From: an uncultured Saprospiraceae bacterium | GTDB taxonomy: Bacteria; Bacteroidota; Bacteroidia; Chitinophagales; Saprospiraceae | Assembly (NCBI GenBank): GCA_937959115.1 | Contig: CALGAW010000058.1 | Coordinates: forward strand, 1-49,186 | DNA length: 49,186 nt | Direction: 5' to 3' | Shown here: positions 44,110 through 49,186 of the stretch, in pieces | Numbering within the stretch: position 1 is the first letter of the stretch | How the letters are laid out: each line of letters begins with the position of its first letter | Translations under genes and position numbers: made by a program | Notes under the pieces: generated by a model | What the model saw: only the letters and a program-made list of their open reading frames with translations | The model's database searches: none | Told to the model about the DNA's origin: nothing

Positions 44110-44172
44110 TTGATCGAACAAGCTCAGATGTTGCATCTAGCATAGAATCGAACTCCATATAAACCATCAAGG

Positions 44173-46164
44173 ATGACTATCAATGATAAGCAAAAACAAG
44201 CTTTAAAGGCTATTTGCAACGCCTTTGTGCCAGGATTTGAAGAGGAGGAAAGCGTCTATTGGAAACGAAAGGCAACTGATATTGGAGTAGATGAAATCAT
44301 TATTGGTTTGCTTGACAAACTTACGATAGAACAACAAAAAGATTTTGGCGATTCATTGAATTTATTGGCAAGCCCATTACTCGGTTTAACATGGATGGGT
44401 CCTTTGAAACCAGTGCATAAATTGACCACAGCCCAAGCAGAGAAAATGCTACAAAGCTGGTCAAATAGTAGAATAGAACTATTGAGACGAGCTTTTGGCT
44501 CACTACGAAAATTAGTTTGTTACTTATATTATGGCTATTCTACTAAAACTGAAGACAATCCAAATTGGAAAGATATTGGCTATCCTGGGCCTTATGATCA
44601 GAGTCCCAAACCTCCGTTACCACTTTCTACGCTAGACTTGAAACAAGATACAACGCTTTCCTGTGATGTTGTAGTGGTTGGTAGTGGTTCTGGCGGTGGT
44701 ATCATGGCTGCAGAACTCAGTAAAGCAGGACTAGAAGTTATTGTTGTAGAAAAAGGACCGTTTGTTCAGCCAAATGACATGAATCAACGAGAGTACCCAA
44801 TGATCAAACAATTGTTTGAAGGCATGGGACTTTGTGCTTCCAAGGATACATCCGTCTCTATTCTTGCTGGTAACTGTTTAGGAGGAGGTACTGTTGTTAA
44901 TTGGGCAGGAATGTTTAGAACACCTGATTTTGTCCTAGATGAATGGGCGAAACTCCATGGAAATCAACAGTTTGATCATCCAGAATACAAAAAAACATTT
45001 GAAAGCATTGAGAAACGCTTAGCAACACATCAAGAACCAGTTGTTTATAATTCGTTAGACGATGCCTTATTAGATGGGTGTAAAAAACTTGGTTACAAAA
45101 CGGATGTTATTCCAAGGAATTATAAGTTGGCCGAAGATATGTCCAAGTCTTCTATACACTACCTAAGTCAAGGATTTAGTACTCTTGGAGATCGAGAAGG
45201 TGATAAGCAAAGCGGTCTAGTGACCTTCTTGCAAGATGCTTACGATAATGGAACCAAGCTAATTGCAGATTGTTATGTGGATAAAGTCATTACAGAAAAC
45301 GGAAAAGCAAAAGGTATTGAAGGAGTTTACTCTAAAGCTGGCAAACGATTTAAGCTAAAGATAAAAGCATCGCGTGTTGTCGTTTCTGCTGGCTCGTTGC
45401 ATACGCCTGCCTTATTAAAGCGGAGCGGATTGCAACATGCAGAGATTGGACGAAATCTATTTTTACACCCAGTTGGACTCGTCAGTAGCTTACACGATAA
45501 GCCAATGGAAGCTTGGTATGGGCCAATGATGGCAGCAGTGTGTGATGATTTTACCCAATTAGATGGGAATTATGGTATTAAGATCGAGACACCACCAATC
45601 CACAGTGGCTTTTTTGCCTTGGTTTCTCCTTGGTATAGTGCGCGTCAACACAAACAAGACATGCTCAACATCAAGAATCAAGGTATTGTTTTCGGAATGG
45701 TTCGGGACAAGGACCCAGGACAAATTAAGCTTTCCAAACAGGGTTTTCCATTGATTGATTATAAAATGAGTCCATATGATCTGAACCATCTATTTAGAGG
45801 CATGCAAGAGAGTGTGCGTATCCAAGTAGCAGCTGGAGCCAAGCAAGTGACGATTGGTCATAATCAACGATTGCGGTTTGTGACTGCAACGGATAACCTC
45901 GAGACTTTTTTGAAGGAATTACCAGAAAAACGGTGGGCGCTTAATGACTATTCGCTCTACAGTGCTCATCAGATGGGAACCTGTCGAATGGGTGATGACA
46001 ATAAGCGGCATCCTGTAAAACCGAATGGAGAGACACGAGAAATCAGTGGACTGTTTGTAGCGGACACCAGTGTTTTTCCTACATGTACTGGCAGCAATCC
46101 GATGTTATCCGCAATGGCTGTTTCTAGCTATGTGGCGGGACGTATATTAGAAGGAACGAACTGA
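44173..46164 (+). CDS. GMC oxidoreductase, long-chain alcohol oxidase-like
   Basis: A 663-aa FAD-dependent oxidoreductase. It has an extra N-terminal helical region of about 150 residues (KQALKAICNAFVPGFEEEE ... LLGLTWMGPLKPVHKLT), as in plant long-chain-alcohol oxidases (FAO type), then the Rossmann FAD motif VVVVGSGSGGG (166-176), GNCLGGGTVVNWAGMFRTP and a C-terminal HQMGTCRMGDD ... GLFVADTSVFPTCTGSNPMLSAMA with the catalytic-region His and Asn. It likely oxidises a fatty or other long-chain alcohol; specificity is inferred from the N-terminal match. It is 63 bp behind rocD, and the functional link is not obvious. Confidence 0.83.
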   Translation: MTINDKQKQALKAICNAFVPGFEEEESVYWKRKATDIGVDEIIIGLLDKLTIEQQKDFGDSLNLLASPLLGLTWMGPLKPVHKLTTAQAEKMLQSWSNSRIELLRRAFGSLRKLVCYLYYGYSTKTEDNPNWKDIGYPGPYDQSPKPPLPLSTLDLKQDTTLSCDVVVVGSGSGGGIMAAELSKAGLEVIVVEKGPFVQPNDMNQREYPMIKQLFEGMGLCASKDTSVSILAGNCLGGGTVVNWAGMFRTPDFVLDEWAKLHGNQQFDHPEYKKTFESIEKRLATHQEPVVYNSLDDALLDGCKKLGYKTDVIPRNYKLAEDMSKSSIHYLSQGFSTLGDREGDKQSGLVTFLQDAYDNGTKLIADCYVDKVITENGKAKGIEGVYSKAGKRFKLKIKASRVVVSAGSLHTPALLKRSGLQHAEIGRNLFLHPVGLVSSLHDKPMEAWYGPMMAAVCDDFTQLDGNYGIKIETPPIHSGFFALVSPWYSARQHKQDMLNIKNQGIVFGMVRDKDPGQIKLSKQGFPLIDYKMSPYDLNHLFRGMQESVRIQVAAGAKQVTIGHNQRLRFVTATDNLETFLKELPEKRWALNDYSLYSAHQMGTCRMGDDNKRHPVKPNGETREISGLFVADTSVFPTCTGSNPMLSAMAVSSYVAGRILEGTN

Positions 46165-46349
46165 TTTTCTAGCAAGGTATAAAAGTCATAATTGAGTATT
46201 CATTTGCTGATATAGTACACTTGCTCCTACCTCGTAGGGAAAGAATGTTTTCCACATTAACATCAAATCATCAGAAAAACCTCAGATTAATTAATAAAGA
46301 GATCAATCCATCGATATTCGAAATTCCTTGTTCGTTAGTGGATATTGAA

Positions 46350-47663
46350 TTACTTCTTATCCAACTTGTCTTTCAGCTCCTGGTTCTCTTCTTTGAGTTC
46401 AGAAATTTCAGATTCCATTTTTTTCATGCCTTGTTGCATGGCATCCATACCATTTTTCATGTCGATAAGGTGCAGCATCATTTGTTCTATCTTCTCTTGC
46501 TGACGCTTTGTGACGTCTCCAACTGTGATGGTTCCGTCCATTGCCTCTTCTGATTCGAACCCAGAGAGATGGCCATTTTCTTTGATGAAATTTGCTTCTT
46601 GGTTTAGAGTTGGTAGCTCATAGCTTTCGTCGAATACGTAATCAGGCCAGTTTGCTGTTTCTACTAGGACTTCTTTTGATCTAACATTACCATTTACTGC
46701 AAGCTTTGTAGTTGGGTTTGTTGTACCAATACCTACATTTCCGTTTGTCGCAACTCGCATCCGTTCTTTGTTACCGTCTGTTCTAAAGATAACACCATGT
46801 CCTGAGATATAACTCCATCCATTTGTCCATGGAATATGTGTGTTTCCAAATGTTGAATGAACTTCCAATCCTCTAGCAGCAGAGTCAACTTTTATGGTCA
46901 GTTTACCGGCGGGGGAACTGGTTCCAATCCCAACATGTCCATTTGCGTTAATACGCATTTTTTCACTATTGTCAATTCTCAAGGAAGTATAAACATCTTT
47001 GTCTTGAAGATAAGACCAATTACCATCACCATCTAAAAGTCCGAAATATCGGCCTGATCCTGCCCCATACACTCTTCCATGAACAACTCTATTCGAATCT
47101 CTCATAACAAGTTGAGTAGTAGTAGGGTGATTTCCATCAAAATACCATGCACTTCTAGTATCACCGTAGACACGTTGCTGAGGACCAAAGAACAAGGAGC
47201 GTCCGTCTAATTGAACATTTCCATTAACATGCATTTTTTGAACGGGATTTGTTGTACCAACACCAACGTTTCCATTTGCAAGGATCCGCATTTTTTCACT
47301 ATTGTTAATTCTAAAACCCGTATAGACATCTTTATCAGCAATGTAAGACCATTGTCCATCACCGTCTAAAAGACCAAAATATCTTCCTGATCCTCCACCA
47401 TATAGACGACCATGAATAACGTTGTTTGAATCTCTTAAGATAAGTTGAGTAATAGAGGGGTGCTCTCCATCAAAATAAAAAGCGCTTCTGGCATCACCAT
47501 AAATACGTTGACTAGGTCCGAAAAACAATGAACGGCTATCTAATTGTATATTACCACTTACATGCAGTTTTTGAGCTGGAGTCGTTGTTCCAATACCAAC
47601 ATTTTGAGCAAAAGCCACTGTAGAAATTATCAAGAAGATGAAGAGTAAATTTAAATTTTTCAT
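46350..47663 (-). CDS. Repetitive tail-fibre-like secreted protein with C-terminal coiled coil
   Basis: A 437-aa exported protein (signal peptide ending STVAFAQ). It is built from repeats opening with VGIGTxxP: at residues 22, 133 and 244, an exact 111-residue period, then 310. The first two units are near duplicates (SLFFGPxQRxYGD, SGRYFGLLDGDG, NSEKMRI), while the third has diverged. The segment ANWPDYVFDESYELPTLN, followed by IKENGHLSGFES, is the conserved tail domain of Bacteroidota fibre-like proteins. The last 50 residues are a coiled coil (MESEISELKEENQELKDKLDKK). It probably assembles as a trimeric surface or extracellular fibre; its target is unknown. Confidence 0.78.
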   Translation of the reverse strand: MKNLNLLFIFLIISTVAFAQNVGIGTTTPAQKLHVSGNIQLDSRSLFFGPSQRIYGDARSAFYFDGEHPSITQLILRDSNNVIHGRLYGGGSGRYFGLLDGDGQWSYIADKDVYTGFRINNSEKMRILANGNVGVGTTNPVQKMHVNGNVQLDGRSLFFGPQQRVYGDTRSAWYFDGNHPTTTQLVMRDSNRVVHGRVYGAGSGRYFGLLDGDGNWSYLQDKDVYTSLRIDNSEKMRINANGHVGIGTSSPAGKLTIKVDSAARGLEVHSTFGNTHIPWTNGWSYISGHGVIFRTDGNKERMRVATNGNVGIGTTNPTTKLAVNGNVRSKEVLVETANWPDYVFDESYELPTLNQEANFIKENGHLSGFESEEAMDGTITVGDVTKRQQEKIEQMMLHLIDMKNGMDAMQQGMKKMESEISELKEENQELKDKLDKK

Positions 47664-47955
47664 ATCAACGTTTTAATATTTGTTAGCTATAACTTTAAAT
47701 TACAAAATAATGTAATGATTTGAAACAAATTAACCGTTTATTTCTATAGATGGACAAATATTAAACCTACTTATTCAATACAGAAGAGAATCAATCAACA
47801 GTATTTTCATCCTGATTAGCAATATTTTTAGGGCAAACCTACCTAAAATAAAAATTGGTATTGTTTGCTTAGTTGAAATAGATTAATACTTTTTGATATT
47901 CCATGAATAATATTCAAATTCAAAAAAAAGTGTCATCTTTATGAAAATTCTTTGA

Positions 47956-48798
47956 ATGAAAGCTTTTAAATTATTCTGGAAAATATTTGCTTTATTTAGT
48001 TCGATCTTCGTTCTTGGTTTTTTTTCCTACAACATTTGGGACGATTATGTACGTGCTGGTTTTGAAGAGAACGATGGTTACGAATGGATTGCCAACAAAA
48101 TGCCTGAATACGAAGAAAAGGATTTGGTCCAATCTGACGTTGTAAGCTCAAAAGATATATCGGATATAGAAGCTGAGATTGAAGCCGAAATGGAACAAAA
48201 AGCAAAAGATTCTATAGAAACTGAGCGTGACGAGACAAACACCATAGATCCAGAGTCAGTTTCCGACCAGTTAGATGAACCGCTCAACGACTCTAAAAAC
48301 AACACCAACACGAAATTAGATGCTGAGACGATAGAGAATGAAGAACCAATAGAAGGAACCCAAGAAGTGCAAGATGACGAAACAGTTGAAGAAGAGGAAG
48401 AAGTAATTTCCACCACTGCAAAAACGGAAAACAGAACGACTAACTGCTTTGATATTGTTGATGGAGGTATGACATGTCCAAAACACGAGGAAATCATTTA
48501 CATCGAAGCAGAAGGTGGTAAAGCTAAAGTGTTTTTAAAAGAGGGGAAAAAATATTTTATTGCTCATTCGGTTGCTTCCGTTTACAATCAATTGGGCGAG
48601 CAACGTTCTTTTTATAAAACAAAAAAGTACCTGATAAATCTAAATCACTTAATTGGATTTATTCCTCAGGGAACTCCTAATTCCACTAGTAGAAAGATAG
48701 ATCTAGAATTGATCGAATCAAAAGACATCTCTATTCCCTATGCACATCTGAAACCATTGAGGGAACAGTATATAAAAACTCGAGGGCTTAATGATTAA
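47956..48798 (+). CDS. Membrane-anchored protein with C-terminal LytTR-like domain
   Basis: A 280-aa protein with a novel arrangement. One N-terminal membrane helix (about 9-28, IFALFSSIFVLGFFSYNIW) has Lys2, 5 and 9 before it and acidic residues after it. A very acidic linker follows (about 37-160, repeated Glu/Asp, e.g. VQDDETVEEEEEV). Two Cys (164 and 174) precede a domain of about 100 residues that reads like LytTR: HEEIIYIEAEGGKAKVFL, FYKTKKYLINLNHLIGF, then ISIPYAHLKPL. LytTR domains normally bind DNA, but positive-inside topology would place this one in the periplasm. It is convergent with gldN. Role unknown. Confidence 0.72.
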   Translation: MKAFKLFWKIFALFSSIFVLGFFSYNIWDDYVRAGFEENDGYEWIANKMPEYEEKDLVQSDVVSSKDISDIEAEIEAEMEQKAKDSIETERDETNTIDPESVSDQLDEPLNDSKNNTNTKLDAETIENEEPIEGTQEVQDDETVEEEEEVISTTAKTENRTTNCFDIVDGGMTCPKHEEIIYIEAEGGKAKVFLKEGKKYFIAHSVASVYNQLGEQRSFYKTKKYLINLNHLIGFIPQGTPNSTSRKIDLELIESKDISIPYAHLKPLREQYIKTRGLND

Positions 48799-48817
48799 AA
48801 TTGTCCATGCTTTATTC

Positions 48818-48850
48818 AAAAAAGCCGACTCTACCCTAGTAAAGCCGGCT
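48818..48850 (-). terminator. Terminator of gldN
   Basis: AGCCG (48823-48827) pairs with CGGCT (48846-48850), extended inward by CT/AG across one mismatch. On the minus strand the stem is followed by a U-run (A-run 48818-48823 on the plus strand), 48 bp after the gldN stop. The plus strand lacks a T-run. Confidence 0.6.
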
Positions 48851-48898
48851 CAAAATCCCCGAAATTAGAATTCAAACTATGAATCTGTCTTTAATATC

Positions 48899-49186
48899 TT
48901 AATACGACCAGAGATCTGACTCAAATGCTCTGATTGTCTCTTTTATTTTTTCGCTTTCGTAAACCATATCCGTTCCTTGTTTATAATCTTTGATTCTACG
49001 ATTATAAGGGTTGGATTCTTTGACTATATGGCAGGTAAAGTAGCGCATTTCGAATAGATCTTCCCAACTCATGTGGTGTGCATCGTTCATTGGATTATAG
49101 GCAGCTTCTCTTGCCAACGCCTCCCGAGATTGCGGATAATATATCCAGAACATTGGGACTTCATAACGCACATTTCCATAGTTGTC
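48899..49186 (-). CDS. gldN: Type IX secretion / gliding protein GldN (PorN), C-terminal part
   Basis: The last 95 residues of GldN/PorN, a periplasmic component of the type IX secretion trans-envelope machine that partners with GldK at the outer membrane. The visible sequence (MFWIYYPQSREALAREAAYNP, then MSWEDLFEMRYFTCHIVKESNPYNRRIKDY in part, and a terminal FESDLWSY) is the conserved GldN C-terminus. The frame stays open to the window edge (DNYGNVRYEVPM precedes), so a GTG at 49171 is not the start. By common gene order gldM, gldL and gldK should lie to the right, outside the window. A terminator lies just beyond the stop. Confidence 0.9.
   Translation of the reverse strand, partial: DNYGNVRYEVPMFWIYYPQSREALAREAAYNPMNDAHHMSWEDLFEMRYFTCHIVKESNPYNRRIKDYKQGTDMVYESEKIKETIRAFESDLWSY

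Noticed and set aside
46221-46553. 110-codon plus-strand frame
   Set aside because: Antisense to the coiled-coil end of the fibre-like gene; Phe/Leu-rich shadow.
48078-48497. 139-codon minus-strand frame rich in Ser
   Set aside because: Antisense to the acidic linker of the LytTR-like protein; Ser-rich translation is the expected mirror of GAA/GAT-rich codons.
1-49186. tRNA, rRNA, CRISPR array, prophage or insertion sequence
   Set aside because: No cloverleaf, regular spacer-repeat array, integrase or transposase was found on either strand.

Overview
The window is a chromosomal segment of a low-GC member of the Bacteroidota, probably a Saprospiria-like marine or aquatic lineage (the class is inferred; the phylum is well supported). 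Support for the phylum: type IX secretion (T9SS) genes (two porT/sprT copies and the 3' end of gldN), two secreted proteins with a T9SS C-terminal sorting domain, a TonB receptor with a carboxypeptidase-D-like plug extension, a PurM of the long Bacteroidota type, a recF-DUF721 pair, promoter boxes of the TAnnTTTG type and almost no Shine-Dalgarno signals. There are no rRNA or tRNA genes, no CRISPR array, no phage module and no insertion sequence. It reads as ordinary core chromosome with lineage-specific genes between housekeeping genes.

Layout. 1-5.1 kb: the 3' part of dinB, mpl, a Dpm1-like glycosyltransferase, a methyltransferase, a DUF3820 protein and a 448-bp non-coding stretch with several hairpins and a strong terminator. 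5.2-10.3 kb: small-type purL, a TlpA-like lipoprotein, a small secreted protein and a T9SS cargo protein. 10.4-16.7 kb (minus strand): a probable operon of a Dna2-like nuclease-helicase, a fold-type-I aminotransferase-like protein with altered PLP-pocket residues, an M42-like peptidase and a secreted protein. 17.1-22.3 kb: a YkuK-type RNase H-like protein, a secreted dockerin-tailed protein, ubiE overlapping porT, a decayed ubiE relic, a second porT and a GC-rich palindromic repeat. 22.3-25.6 kb (minus): recF, DUF721/DciA-like, AidB-like acyl-CoA dehydrogenase. 25.7-28.6 kb: pdhA, a redoxin and purM. 28.6-30.5 kb (minus): a lipoprotein, a methyltransferase and a small HTH protein. 30.7-36 kb: bioA, a TPR-like secreted protein, an MDR oxidoreductase and a TMTC-like membrane TPR protein. 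36-42.5 kb: a T9SS cargo protein, a TonB receptor and an outer-membrane barrel gene overlapping a helix-hairpin-helix gene. 42.9-46.2 kb: rocD and a long-chain-alcohol-oxidase-like GMC oxidoreductase. 46.3 kb to the end: a repetitive tail-fibre-like surface protein, a membrane-anchored LytTR-domain protein and the 3' end of gldN.

How the genes relate. Secretion and surface display form the recurring theme: porT and gldN encode T9SS parts, the sorting-domain proteins are likely clients, and the barrels, TonB receptor and tail-fibre-like protein populate the envelope. purL and purM are two steps of the same pathway at separate loci. The most unusual items are a ubiE-porT tandem duplication with visible decay of the duplicated ubiE, a LytTR domain tethered behind a membrane anchor whose predicted topology would place it outside the cytoplasm, and an aminotransferase-like protein in which three cofactor-contact residues are replaced at aspartate-aminotransferase spacing.
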